Below are positions 44,537 through 55,500 of a DNA stretch of 64,000 nucleotides, piece by piece; positions within the stretch are counted from its first letter, which is position 1, and every line of letters starts with the position of its first letter. Position numbers and translations under genes: made by a program. Source of the stretch: QVMG01 sp032073245 (GTDB taxonomy: Bacteria > Bacteroidota > Bacteroidia > Bacteroidales > Tannerellaceae); NCBI GenBank assembly GCA_032073245.1, contig DAMANX010000014.1, positions 1 to 64,000 of the forward strand, in the 5' to 3' direction. The notes under the pieces are model-generated. The model was not told the DNA's origin, searched no databases, and saw only the letters and a list, made by a program, of their open reading frames with translations.

Positions 44537-46849
44537 ATGAATAAACTCTTATTCTTATTGGGTACAATCTGCCTTCTTGGTGGATGTACCCAATCTACCC
44601 CTCCAGCCGTTATTCCAAAGCCGCAGGAGATCACTCTCAATAAAGGTGAATTTTCTTTTTCTTCACAAACAGCGATCCAAATAGAAAACGAAGAACAATT
44701 AATCATAGCAAACCAACTAGCAGAATTATTCACCCAATCTGCCGGTTTTACTCCTACAATAGAAAAGGCATCTCTTACAAATCAAAAGAACTATGTACAA
44801 TTCGAAACAGATACAACATTTAATACCGAATCATATCAACTTGACATTAGCCCTACTCACATACATATCAAAGCTGCGGATAACAACGGCTTCTTTTATG
44901 CCGTTCAATCACTCCGGTTGTTATTACCTCCTACTATAGAAAGCAAAACAACACAGCAACATATTGAATGGAAAGTTCCCGCACTCACACTCAATGATGG
45001 CCCCCGCTTTTCCTATCGCGGTCTTATGTTGGATGTGGCACGTTTCTTCATGCCAAAAGAAAATGTGATGAAAATAATTGACTGCATGGCGATGTTGAAA
45101 CTTAACTATCTGCACTTTCATCTTACGGATGGAAACGGTTGGCGATTGCAAATCGATAAATATCCGAAACTAACCGAAATCGGAGCCTGGCGTGTTTACC
45201 GCGAAAGCGATTTCTCTCAACGTAAAAACGCCCGCAAAGAAGAGCCCACCCCAGTTGGCGGATTTTACACAAAAGCAGATATCAAGGAAATACTTGCCTA
45301 TGCAGCCGCGCGACAAATAACAGTGATTCCGGAAATTGAAATGCCGGCACATACCAATTCCTCTCTTGCCGCCTATCCTGAGCTGGCTTGTCCGGTAGTA
45401 AATACATTTATTGGCGTACTGCCGGGAATGGGGGGACATGAACATACCGATGCCATTGTTTATTGTGCCGGAAACGATAAAGTATTCTCTTTCCTGGAAG
45501 ATGTTATTCATGAAGTAGCCGATTTATTTCCTTCCCCTTATATCCATATTGGCGGTGATGAAGCGTCTAAACGAAATTGGATCAGATGTCCTTTATGCCA
45601 ACAACGGATGAAAACAGAAAACATCACCGATCCGGAAGATTTACAGGGATACTTTATGAATCGGATAGCAAGTTATGTAAGAAGCAAAGGAAAACAGGTG
45701 ATTGCCTGGGATGAAATAACAAACAGCCATATACCGGAAGGAGCTATTATAAATGGATGGCGAGGGCTTGGACAAGCAGGTTATAAAGCCGGAGAATCAG
45801 GGCATTTTTTTATAATGAGCCCGGCACGCATTCTCTATCTTCCCCGTTATCAAGGACCTCAATGGTTTGAACCTCGAACCTACTTCGGGAATATAACCCT
45901 TAAAGATGTCTATGATTATGAGCCCATCCAAGCTGAGTGGAAAGCAGATGTGGCTGCCAATATGATTGGTATACAGGGATGCTTATGGACGGAATTTGTA
46001 AATGACCCGGCACATGCTGAATATATGCTTTTTCCACGTTTAATTGCGCTCGCCGAAACTGCATGGTCAAAAAAAGACACAAAAGACTGGAATGGTTTCC
46101 TCAAACGTCTTGATATTTTAACCCAACACTTAGAATATATGGATATTAACTATGCCCGTTCCATGTTTAATCTGGATCATTATATTAGTGGAACTGGCGA
46201 AGAATTGAAAGTATCCCTTTCATGTATCCGCTCCGATATGGAGATAAGATATACTAGAGATGAAAGTGAACCTATAGCCTCGTCCCTACTCTATAATGAC
46301 ACATTACAAATAAAAGATAACGTTATTATTAAAGCTGCCACATTCTCCAAGGGACAACGAAAAGGAGAAATATTGAGATTGCCTATTGAATGGAATAAAT
46401 CTACCGCCAAGCCTATCTTAAGTGAAAACAAAGACATCTATCGCTTAACAAACGGCATTCGTGGAAGTGACAAACATACGGATTTTGAATGGTGCGGCTG
46501 GCATGGAGAAGACTTTACATTTACCATTGATCTTCAAATGACCCAAAACATTAATAAAATAGCTCTTGGCTGTATCACTAATTATGGCATGGCTGTTCAC
46601 CGCCCACGTCAGGTTAATATTTATATATCTGATGATAACAAAACATTTCACCCGATCGAAGAAAAAATATTAACTGATTCCGAAATATTCCAGGAAGGAA
46701 TCCGACAAGAAGATATGGTCTTTGATAATATAAATGCCTCTGCCCGATATATAAAATTCAATATAATAAATCCGGGGAAATGCCCTGCCGACCATGTGCG
46801 GCCGGAACAGGCTACGTGGGTTTATTTGGATGAAATAATTATAGAGTAA
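44537..46849 (+). CDS. GH20 beta-N-acetylhexosaminidase (lipoprotein)
   Basis: A 770-residue enzyme started at 44537 (MNKLLFLLGTICLLGGC), which puts the lipobox cysteine at 17; an ATG at 44525 only lengthens the signal. A GH20b domain (about 25-140) precedes the TIM barrel (about 145-480) with catalytic Asp341-Glu342 in HIGGDEASKRNW and substrate stretches LHFHLTDGNGWR and WRGLGQAG. The last 130 residues (DFEWCGWHGEDFTFTIDL...RPRQVNIYISDD) look like an F5/8-type carbohydrate-binding domain. It removes terminal GlcNAc or GalNAc by substrate-assisted catalysis. It is followed by GH2 after a hairpin spacer. Confidence 0.93.
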   Translation: MNKLLFLLGTICLLGGCTQSTPPAVIPKPQEITLNKGEFSFSSQTAIQIENEEQLIIANQLAELFTQSAGFTPTIEKASLTNQKNYVQFETDTTFNTESYQLDISPTHIHIKAADNNGFFYAVQSLRLLLPPTIESKTTQQHIEWKVPALTLNDGPRFSYRGLMLDVARFFMPKENVMKIIDCMAMLKLNYLHFHLTDGNGWRLQIDKYPKLTEIGAWRVYRESDFSQRKNARKEEPTPVGGFYTKADIKEILAYAAARQITVIPEIEMPAHTNSSLAAYPELACPVVNTFIGVLPGMGGHEHTDAIVYCAGNDKVFSFLEDVIHEVADLFPSPYIHIGGDEASKRNWIRCPLCQQRMKTENITDPEDLQGYFMNRIASYVRSKGKQVIAWDEITNSHIPEGAIINGWRGLGQAGYKAGESGHFFIMSPARILYLPRYQGPQWFEPRTYFGNITLKDVYDYEPIQAEWKADVAANMIGIQGCLWTEFVNDPAHAEYMLFPRLIALAETAWSKKDTKDWNGFLKRLDILTQHLEYMDINYARSMFNLDHYISGTGEELKVSLSCIRSDMEIRYTRDESEPIASSLLYNDTLQIKDNVIIKAATFSKGQRKGEILRLPIEWNKSTAKPILSENKDIYRLTNGIRGSDKHTDFEWCGWHGEDFTFTIDLQMTQNINKIALGCITNYGMAVHRPRQVNIYISDDNKTFHPIEEKILTDSEIFQEGIRQEDMVFDNINASARYIKFNIINPGKCPADHVRPEQATWVYLDEIIIE

Positions 46850-46855
46850 GATATC

Positions 46856-46940
46856 GTAGAGACAAGGCTTGCCTTGTCTCCAAAACTCAAATACTATATA
46901 ACATTGTCAATCCGGAGACAAGGCAAGCCTTGTCTCTACC
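46856..46940. repeat. paired GAGACAAGGC hairpins
   Basis: Two copies of a self-complementary GAGACAAGGC..GCCTTGTCTC unit lie in opposite orientation, 46856-46881 and 46915-46940. They can pair with each other or fold separately. They fill most of the 132-bp gap between the GH20 and GH2 genes. The single hairpin at 10018-10047 has a related core. Confidence 0.8.
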
Positions 46941-46981
46941 ACCGTCGAAAACATCAATTATTGATTAATAAAATATATAAT

Positions 46982-49900
46982 ATGAAAAGAACATTCTTCC
47001 TTCTCTTTTGCCTGTTTGTATGGGGCAGTTCAAATCCTACAAACGCCCAGGAACTCCCCGAATGGCAAAGCCAATACGCCTTTGGCCTAAATAAAGTCAA
47101 ACCACATACGTATGTCTGGCCTTATGCCAATGAGGATGCCGTTCAAAAACGGGATCACGAATCATCTCCATGGTATCAAAGTCTAAATGGAAGCTGGAAA
47201 TTCCATTGGACAAAGAATCCGGATAACAGGCCAAAAGAATTTTATAAACCATCCTTCTATACAGGAGGCTGGGCCGATATCCAGGTTCCCGGCAATTGGG
47301 AAAGACAAGGGTACGGAACAGCTATTTATGTAAATGAAGATTATGAGTTCGATAGCCCGATGTTTAACTTTAAGAAAAATCCCCCTTTTGTTCCCCATGC
47401 TGAAAATGAGGTGGGTTCCTATCGTCGAACATTTACTATTCCGGCCAATTGGGAAGAGAAACGCATTGTGCTCTGTTGTGAAGGGATAATTTCTTTCTAT
47501 TATGTATGGGTTAATGGGAAATTATTAGGATATAATCAAGGTTCGAAGACCGCCGCTGAATGGGATATAACAGATCACTTGCAACCCGGAGAAAATACTG
47601 TTGCATTGGAAGTGTATCGATGGAGCTCCGGATCATATCTTGAATGTCAGGACTACTGGCGTTTAAGTGGAATTGAGCGGGATGTCTATTTATATGCTAC
47701 ACCCAAACAATATATTGCTGATTATCGTGTTAATGCATCACTGGATAAGACTAATTACTCAACCGGGCTATTCTCTTTAGAAGCAACTATTGAAGGAACT
47801 AATAATACGGGAAACATTTTCACATACAAATTAGTAGATGCAAATAATAAAACGATAATATCCGAAGAAAAAAGAATCACAAACAATCACATTAGCTTTA
47901 GTGAAAAACAATTACCTGAAGTATCTCCCTGGAGTGCCGAACATCCTAATCTATATACCTTAATCCTCTCAATTAAAGATAAAGACGGAAAAGAAACAGA
48001 GATCACTGGTTGCCAGGTTGGTTTCCGTACTTCCGAAATTAAGAACGGTCAATTATGTATCAATGGAGTACCCATTTTAATCAAAGGCACCAACCGCCAT
48101 GAGCATTCCCAACTTGGCAGAACAGTCAGCCGTGAATTAATGCTGAAAGATATTGAATTGATGAAACAGTCAAACATAAATACCGTACGTAATTCTCATT
48201 ATCCAACGCACCCTTTATGGTATGATCTCTGTAATGAATATGGCTTATATGTTATAGATGAAGCCAATATCGAATCACATGGTATGGGCTATGGGCCAGC
48301 TTCTTTAGCAAAGGATACAACATGGCTTGCAGCCCATTTAGATCGTACCGAGCGTATGTATGAACGATCAAAAAATCATCCGTCTATTATAATCTGGTCT
48401 TTGGGTAATGAAGCAGGGAACGGTATTAATTTCGAAAAGACTTATGATTGGCTGAAGTCAACCGACAATACCCGCCCCGTGCAATATGAACGGGCAGAAC
48501 AAAACTACAATACAGATATTTATTGCCGTATGTACCGGAGCGTAGGTGAGATAAAAGCGTATGTCAATCAAACAGAGCCAGCCATCTACCGTCCATTCAT
48601 TCTGTGTGAGTATGTACATGCAATGGGTAATAGTGTGGGTGGACTAAAAGAATATTGGGATGTATTCGAACAGGAACCAATGGCTCAGGGAGGTTGTGTA
48701 TGGGATTGGGTAGATCAGTCTTTTCGTGAAATTGATGCAGATGGAAACTGGTATTGGTCGTATGGAGGTGATTATGGTCCAAAAGGCATTCCCAGTTTCG
48801 ATAATTTCTGTTGTAACGGATTGATCAATGCAATCCGTGAACCGCATCCACATTTAAGTGAGGTAAAAAAGGTCTATCAGAATATCAAATCCACCCTGCT
48901 AAATGAAAAAGATATCACCCTTTCAATAAAGAATTGGTTTGATTTTACAAATCTGAATGCTTATACATTGCATTGGGAAATAAAGGATGATAAGGGTAGA
49001 TTGGTAAAGGAAGGGAAACAAACTGTGGATTGCGCACCTCATAACACGGTAAAATTGCAACTTGGAAAGACTCCATTACCAATGGATAGTAAAGAAGCAT
49101 TCTTAAACCTTAGCTGGACAATAAAAGAGGAACAGCCTTTTTTATCTTCATCTCATGAAGTAGCTTATGATCAATTTGTGTTAACTTCTAATAAGAACTA
49201 CCATCCTACCTATCTCCAATCAGCTGGTACATCTTTACAGGAAAACAATTCCACGTATAGCAACAATATAATAGATGTCACTTTTTGTCCGGAAACCGGT
49301 GCAATGACATCTTACAAATTGCACGGAAAAGAATTACTTGCTACACCTGTTACTCTTAATCTTTACCGTCCAATCACAGATAATGATAATCGGGATAGGA
49401 ACGGTGCCCGTTTATGGAAAGCAGCCGGGATAAATTCATTGAAACAAAAAGTAACCAACTTCCAAAAGCAAAAGAACCAGGTAAAAACCTCTGTAGACCT
49501 GATCAATGAAAAAGAAGAAACCGTAGGAACAGCTTCATTTACTTATTTAATTAATCCGGATGGAGAAATAAAAATCGAGACTCTCTTTATACCCGACACC
49601 AGTATTATAAAATCTGTTGCCCGTATAGGCCTTACATTTGAAATGCCTTATGATTATAAAGAAGTTGCACTCTTAGGCCGTGCCGGCATCGAGACACATG
49701 CCGACCGTAAACAAAGCGGATGCATTGCTATCGAACAAACGGATGCAGAACGTATGTTTCATTATTACGTTAAACCGCAATCGACAGGAAACCGTACGGA
49801 TATGCGTTGGGCAGAATTAACCGATACAAACGGTTCCGGCCTTCACATCACCTCCAACAAACCCTGGCAATTTAGTGTAATACCCTTTACTGATACCAAT

Positions 49901-50074
49901 CTGGATGCCGCTACGCATATCAACCAACTCAAAAGAAGCGGTACAATTACAGTCCATCTGGATGCCGAACAGGCTGGTGTGGGAACAGCCACCTGTGGCC
50001 CGGGAGTACAACCACAATATCTAGTACCTGTCAAACCGACAATGTTTGTGTTTAATATCCGCCCTACTAAGTAA
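46982..50074 (+). CDS. GH2 beta-galactosidase
   Basis: A 1030-residue LacZ-type enzyme started at 46982, where a signal peptide begins (MKRTFFLLFCLFVWGSSN). The longer frame from 46874 would be translated through the repeat hairpins. Domain order follows LacZ: sugar-binding jelly roll (about 50-230), immunoglobulin-like domain (240-345), TIM barrel (345-640), further beta domain and a C-terminal Bgal_small_N domain (about 740-1020). The catalytic acid is Glu477 in SLGNEAGNG and the nucleophile Glu543 in ILCEYVHAMGNS. Export to the periplasm and position suggest it removes galactose from oligosaccharides produced in the locus. Confidence 0.93.
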   Translation: MKRTFFLLFCLFVWGSSNPTNAQELPEWQSQYAFGLNKVKPHTYVWPYANEDAVQKRDHESSPWYQSLNGSWKFHWTKNPDNRPKEFYKPSFYTGGWADIQVPGNWERQGYGTAIYVNEDYEFDSPMFNFKKNPPFVPHAENEVGSYRRTFTIPANWEEKRIVLCCEGIISFYYVWVNGKLLGYNQGSKTAAEWDITDHLQPGENTVALEVYRWSSGSYLECQDYWRLSGIERDVYLYATPKQYIADYRVNASLDKTNYSTGLFSLEATIEGTNNTGNIFTYKLVDANNKTIISEEKRITNNHISFSEKQLPEVSPWSAEHPNLYTLILSIKDKDGKETEITGCQVGFRTSEIKNGQLCINGVPILIKGTNRHEHSQLGRTVSRELMLKDIELMKQSNINTVRNSHYPTHPLWYDLCNEYGLYVIDEANIESHGMGYGPASLAKDTTWLAAHLDRTERMYERSKNHPSIIIWSLGNEAGNGINFEKTYDWLKSTDNTRPVQYERAEQNYNTDIYCRMYRSVGEIKAYVNQTEPAIYRPFILCEYVHAMGNSVGGLKEYWDVFEQEPMAQGGCVWDWVDQSFREIDADGNWYWSYGGDYGPKGIPSFDNFCCNGLINAIREPHPHLSEVKKVYQNIKSTLLNEKDITLSIKNWFDFTNLNAYTLHWEIKDDKGRLVKEGKQTVDCAPHNTVKLQLGKTPLPMDSKEAFLNLSWTIKEEQPFLSSSHEVAYDQFVLTSNKNYHPTYLQSAGTSLQENNSTYSNNIIDVTFCPETGAMTSYKLHGKELLATPVTLNLYRPITDNDNRDRNGARLWKAAGINSLKQKVTNFQKQKNQVKTSVDLINEKEETVGTASFTYLINPDGEIKIETLFIPDTSIIKSVARIGLTFEMPYDYKEVALLGRAGIETHADRKQSGCIAIEQTDAERMFHYYVKPQSTGNRTDMRWAELTDTNGSGLHITSNKPWQFSVIPFTDTNLDAATHINQLKRSGTITVHLDAEQAGVGTATCGPGVQPQYLVPVKPTMFVFNIRPTK

Positions 50075-50125
50075 GAAAAGCATACTTATCTAACAAACTA
50101 TTTCATTACATTTTATATCAAGTGG

Positions 50126-50170
50126 ACTATCCCGGTTCCCCTCCTTGAAAAGGAAGGGAGCCGGGATAGT
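50126..50170. terminator. long hairpin after the GH2 gene
   Basis: Arms ACTATCCCGGTTCCCCTCCTT and its near-perfect complement with a GAA loop, 52 nt after the GH2 stop codon. No T-run follows. The arm resembles the outer arm of the elements at 7093-7276 and 44251-44436, so it may be a solo end of the same repeat family acting as an mRNA end. Confidence 0.6.
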
Positions 50171-50190
50171 TATATCGTAAATATTCAACT

Positions 50191-50283
50191 ATCATTTTGT
50201 CAAAAACTTGCATGAATTTTTCTTTTTACGGGCGTGTGTGAATAATTACACGCAAGTGTAATATTTTTTAACATATTATTAAG
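50191..50283. repeat. 93-nt conserved intergenic block, copy B
   Basis: Ungapped partner of 13274-13366. It contains the hairpin ATTACAC-GCAA-GTGTAAT followed by ATATTTTTTAACATATTATT. It lies between convergent GH2 and susD ends, so it is not a promoter of either. A weak -7-like box (TATCTTTC, 50301-50308) follows. Confidence 0.65.
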
Positions 50284-50374
50284 ATGCAAAAGCGGTTATT
50301 TATCTTTCATTATGTCAAAGGTAAAAATGTTGCTCTATGGGTGTATTTATCTAAGACCATATTATGGGGTATAT

Positions 50375-50406
50375 AAAAAATCCCCCTGTCTGGAGACAGG
50401 GGGATT
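50375..50406 (-). terminator. terminator of the susC-susD operon
   Basis: Perfect 12-bp stem (AATCCCCCTGTC / GACAGGGGGATT, loop TGGA) followed on the minus strand by TTTTTT, about 60 nt after the susD stop codon. Confidence 0.85.
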
Positions 50407-50469
50407 CGAGTTGCCCTATTAAAAACTATATAAAGTAGGAATCAGTTAGGCTAATTAAGATAAACCGGT

Positions 50470-52515
50470 TTATTTTTCGGCATGTCCTCCTCCAGTAGAT
50501 GGCCAATAAATATTCTGATACATATATGTATCGTCTTTGCTTCCACTAGGCGAAGAATAGAGCATTTCTCCAATTCCGATCGGAGTTAAATAATAAGCAT
50601 CATGCCAGTTATAACCATTCCTTAAATCATTCGTACCTGACATACTTCGGCTGTATGGACGAAGATATTTACCTAATTCCGAACTGGATACAATTGCATA
50701 ATCAGAGCCGTCGGCAATCATTTCCACCGGATTACCATCTGCATCGACTATGTATTTTTTGTACATATCATCCCAAAAGTTCACTCCCTCGGGAACCCAT
50801 TTCATGGTCATTAATCTATCTAATGAGCGCCAACGAAGTAAGTCCATATAGCGTTGTCCTTCACTAAACATTTCATTCATACGTTCCCGACGAATATTAT
50901 AAAGTGTTCTATCTACCATTGCTGTTCCGGAATAAACACCAAAGTCTCCTTCTTTATTTAAATCGGTAGCTGCGATAGTGGCATCAATATCAGTACTAAC
51001 ACCTGCACGTGTACGTAAGTCCTGCCAATAGTTTTTAGCTGTTCCGTCAAGAGATCCGTTCAGTTCGTAACATGCTTCCATGTAATTCAACAAGGCTTCG
51101 GCGGTACGGAAAATCGGACAAGCATTCGTGCCTCGTATTTCATCATTGGTTGTCTGTTGGTAATCATACGTATAATACTTACGAGGTTGATAACCTGTAA
51201 TACAACGTTGTTCGTCTATAACTTCCGTAATAGGTGCCTTAGAAAATAAATCCCCTGCCTTTGGCGAAGCCGGATCCGTATCGAGCATAGTACTCTCTCC
51301 CCAGATAAATAATTGTAACCGTTCATCACGGCCTGCTTTTGCATTATCGACAGAAACATCACCTTTATAATCATTACTTGCATAGATAGGCTTACCGTCT
51401 TTCATCAGGAAAGATTCCACAAACGTACGGGTATAGCCGTCGCCACTACCGACTTTACAACGGTAAGGTGCATTATGTTTCACGTTCTGTGAACCATTGT
51501 ACCCTTTCCAGAATAACACTTCAGGAACTCCAGTCAAGGAAGGCTGGCTATACATTTCAAAATAAGGATTCCATCCGCTGGTAACCCCCAGATCAGGTTC
51601 TAAAATATGATTATTGGATGTTAGCTGTGCATTATCTCCTACCTGCTTTGCAGCTGCCATAGCTTCAGTCAGGAAGTAACGGATTTCGCCGTCTATATCA
51701 AAAGTCTTTCCACTATTATAGGAAGCACTTGCTCCGGCCCAGTTATTATCTCCCGGAACACGTCCACTCCCCCTATGATATTTTTCGAAAGTACCTTCAT
51801 AGAGTGCAACTCTTGATTTGAACAACAGGGCTGCTTCACGATTCAGGCGCTGGCCACCAAACTTATTACGTGAAGACAGCATTTCACTCGCCTTATCAAG
51901 ATCTTCCAGAATGAAACGGGCTACTTCATTACGGGGCGAACGCTTACTAGCCTCGATAACAACATCGCTGTCATCAGGCAAAACAGTGGTTACAATAGGA
52001 AAATCTCCGAAGACAACCAAAGCTCTGTAATAACTGATGGCACGCATAAAGTATATTTCACCGATATAGTTACGTATAGTGGCTTCATCTCCTGATATTT
52101 CTCCCGCTTCATATTTAGGCAGTACAATTTCCAGAAAGTAGTTACACACACGAAAATTGGCGAAATAATCTGCCTGAAGATTCTTTCTCGAAGGAACTTC
52201 CCAGTAATTATCGGCAAACAAAGAGGTATTTCCATTGACACCTTGTACGAAAATATCCGTATTTCTGTCCGAACGGGCCATACCGTCGTTATAAGCTTGT
52301 TCATGATACATTGAACCATTGTATGGATTCTTCAGGAACGAGTTATAATAATTGTTCAGATAAGAAGCCAACTGATCTACCGTCGAATAAAACGACTCAG
52401 GTGTAATCTGGCTTACCGGCTCCATGCCGATCAGATCATTACATGAAGGGGTAATAGCTATTGTCGAACTCAACAGAGTGCACAAAGCTATATTTTTAAT
52501 ATTTAGTTTCATCAT
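50470..52515 (-). CDS. SusD/RagB-family glycan-binding lipoprotein
   Basis: A 681-residue SusD homologue. Lipobox near ITPSC gives a lipid-anchored, surface-exposed protein (a neighbouring ATG at 52512 is an equal start). The N-terminal NDLIGMEPVSQITPESFYSTVDQL and the helical TPR-like middle (GEIYFMRAISYYRALVVFGDFP) are typical, as is the C-terminal RRERMNEMFSEGQRYMDLLRW motif. It closes the mouth of the SusC channel and delivers oligosaccharides. It lies 14 nt downstream of susC and forms an operon with it, ending in a strong terminator. Confidence 0.94.
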   Translation of the reverse strand: MMKLNIKNIALCTLLSSTIAITPSCNDLIGMEPVSQITPESFYSTVDQLASYLNNYYNSFLKNPYNGSMYHEQAYNDGMARSDRNTDIFVQGVNGNTSLFADNYWEVPSRKNLQADYFANFRVCNYFLEIVLPKYEAGEISGDEATIRNYIGEIYFMRAISYYRALVVFGDFPIVTTVLPDDSDVVIEASKRSPRNEVARFILEDLDKASEMLSSRNKFGGQRLNREAALLFKSRVALYEGTFEKYHRGSGRVPGDNNWAGASASYNSGKTFDIDGEIRYFLTEAMAAAKQVGDNAQLTSNNHILEPDLGVTSGWNPYFEMYSQPSLTGVPEVLFWKGYNGSQNVKHNAPYRCKVGSGDGYTRTFVESFLMKDGKPIYASNDYKGDVSVDNAKAGRDERLQLFIWGESTMLDTDPASPKAGDLFSKAPITEVIDEQRCITGYQPRKYYTYDYQQTTNDEIRGTNACPIFRTAEALLNYMEACYELNGSLDGTAKNYWQDLRTRAGVSTDIDATIAATDLNKEGDFGVYSGTAMVDRTLYNIRRERMNEMFSEGQRYMDLLRWRSLDRLMTMKWVPEGVNFWDDMYKKYIVDADGNPVEMIADGSDYAIVSSSELGKYLRPYSRSMSGTNDLRNGYNWHDAYYLTPIGIGEMLYSSPSGSKDDTYMYQNIYWPSTGGGHAEK

Positions 52516-52529
52516 TTTACTTTTTAAGA

Positions 52530-55500
52530 TTAGAAATTAAGAGATAAGCCTACTGCAAAAGTGCGTTGCAACGGATAAGTTTTACCTGATCCCCATCCTT
52601 CGTCACCATAACCGCCAAAAGCTTCCGGATCGTAAATACTTGAAAGACTGGTTATTGTAAACAAATTATCGCATGATACATAAACACGGCAATTGTCGAT
52701 ACCCGCCTTACTTACCCATGGACGTGGTAGAGTATATCCAATCTGCATATTCTTACATCGCAGGTAAGAAGCATCTTGCAAATAACGGGTCTGTGTAACC
52801 TGATTCTTCTGGACTCCTCCGAAATAAGGTTTCGGATAATAGGCATTCATGTTATCTTCCCGCCAATAATCCAGGTGATCTTCAAAGCAAGCCGATTGCC
52901 ATACGTTTCCGGTTGCTCCCCAGAAATAAGCATCTCCTTGCCCAAATGCCCAGTCACGTTTCAATACTCCCTGGAAAAACACAGAGAAATCGAGGCCTTT
53001 CCAGGCCACATCCAGATTCAAACCTACACGGTATCTTGGAGTCGTATTTCCAATAACTGTCAAATCTCCATGATTTTCGAGTGTGTTGTCACCGCTGGAA
53101 ACAACGCCATCTCCATTGAGGTCTTTATACATAACATCGCCTGCACTCCAGTTAGAACCCCAGTTCGGGCGGTTATTTACAATCCATCCGTCCATCTCTT
53201 CTTGTGAAGAAGCAATTCCTTGCGTGCTATATCCCCAGATCTCATTCAACATTTTACCATCATAATAGGTATTTATTGCACCTGTTTCATTGGGATAAGT
53301 CAGAATCTTCTGGCGGGAATCCGATATATTCAAGCGTGCTCCGTATTTAACCTGACTGACCTGATCTCTCCATCCGATCTCCAATTCCCAACCGGAAGAA
53401 CGCATATCACAATTATTGATTTGAGGAGCCGAAGTTCCTAATGCTGATCCTAATGTTGGGGCCGGGCCGATCATATCCTTTGTTGTACGTGCGAACCAGT
53501 CAAATGATCCTGTCAGGCGGTTGTTTAATGCTGCCCAATCCAAACCAACATCCCAGGTTTCTACGGTTTCCCATGTTAACATAGAACTGACAATCCCCGG
53601 TAATGAAGATGTATTAGGTTTTTCACCATTAATAAGCCATGTTCCGTTGGCAGCCCCAATAGCCTGTTGTTGATAGAACGGATACCAATCTGTAAACGAA
53701 TCATATCTGGAACTTGTATTACCCAATTGTCCCCATGAAGCACGTAGTTTCAACATGCTGATATCTTCAGTCAGGTTTTTAAAGAATGATTCACGTGCAA
53801 TATTCCATCCCAGGGATACAGAGGGAAACCAGGCCCAGCGCTGATCGCCCACGAAACGGGAAGAACCATCATAACGGATATTGAACTCCAACAGGTAACG
53901 GCCGTCATAATCATAATTTAAACGTCCGAAATAACCTGCAGTAGCCCGATTCCAATAGCTATCGCCAGTCTTCATATTTGTTTGTACCTGACTTAAATAA
54001 GGTTTCTCTGTTGTTGTCAGATTTGTACCTTCTCCCGACAAGTTATCCTGATCGTAACGCTCATAGTTTACACCTGCCATTACTTTTCCATTATGAAGTC
54101 CAAAGCTCCTTGTATAGTCTGAATATACATTCACAGTATAATAATTCTGCTTGAAACGATTATCACGAACATAGGTTTCCGTTCCATAGCCACTGTCACG
54201 AATATAAGGGGTATTATCTACCATATAATGATAGACAGGAAAACGGCTCCGTGTATTTTTATTATAGGTATTACGCATAGAGCCTTCTGCGTAGATGCGC
54301 CACTCTTTAAGAGGCTCGATAGTGAACCTGATCTGCTGCGTAAACAGGTCATTATTTTCACTATAAATACCACCGTCTTCAAGTTCGGCAATTTCCATTC
54401 CATCGGCCCAGTGCCCGTTAGGGTCAACCGGATAACAGGTAGGCCAACGACGTGCTATGTTATGGAAAAACAAACCTGTCATATATTGAGGTTTAGTATA
54501 ATCCTTACGAGTCCATTTGTTTGTATAATCCACACGAATCCAATCCGCAAGCTCAGCTCCAATTTTCGCATTCATTGTATACCGGCTCATTTCGTCGTGT
54601 CCGTGAGCTATTAAACCATTCTGATTGAGAAAGCTTCCACTAAGTGACCAGACGACCTTTTCCGATCCGCCACTCAAGCTAAGATTATGCTGTGTTGAAG
54701 GCACATTCTTTTTGTAGAATTCGTCAAACCAGTTAGTATTAGCATACGCTGTACCATATTGGTTCCATTTTCCATTCGTTCCGGCTACAGCACCATAATA
54801 TTCCTGTTGAGTTGGATCGGTATATTCTCCTCGTTGGAATTTCAATATTTTTTCCATCGTTTCATCAGAGAAGTAATTACCTCCACCGGAGTTTCTATTT
54901 GCCGTATTGAAGAAGTTTGCAAAAGTATAAGAATCCACCATCTCCGGTACTTGAGTGGCCGTACTGAAACGAACATCTCCCGAATAGGAGACTCTTACCT
55001 TTCCTGCTTTTCCGCTTTTGGTTGTTACTAAAATCACTCCGAAAGCTGCACGTGTACCATAGATAGAAGCCGATGCTGCATCTTTCAAGACGGAAATACT
55101 TTCAATATCATTCGGATTAACCAGATTCATATCACCTTCGATACCATCAATCAGGATCAACGGGTTATCGCTGGAACTGATAGAACCTGTACCACGAATA
55201 TTGATATTCATACTCGAGTTCAAATCTCCCCCGCTTGAAGTTGTTGTAAGATTCAAACCGGGAATAGCTCCCTGTAATGCCTGGCTCACATTGGCTACCG
55301 GACGTGATTCAATCACATCGGCACCAACCATACTCACGGCTCCTGTTACATTCACCTTCTTTTGTGTACCATAGGCAACAACAACCACTTCATCCAATGC
55401 CTGAGCATCATCTTGTAAGATAATATCCAGGGTTTGTTGTGTAGTGATTCTTATTTCCATGTCTTTATATCCGATATAAGATACTTTCAGCGTAGCCCCT

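Noticed and set aside
46874..46981. 36-residue N-terminal extension of the GH2 protein
   Set aside because: It translates the inverted-repeat hairpins and would place a normal signal peptide internally; the ATG at 46982 is preferred.
50315..50425. 36-codon reading frame after the conserved block (starting MSKVKMLLYG)
   Set aside because: It reads through the susD terminator stem, and the corresponding frame after copy A is unrelated and only ten codons long, so coding is not supported.
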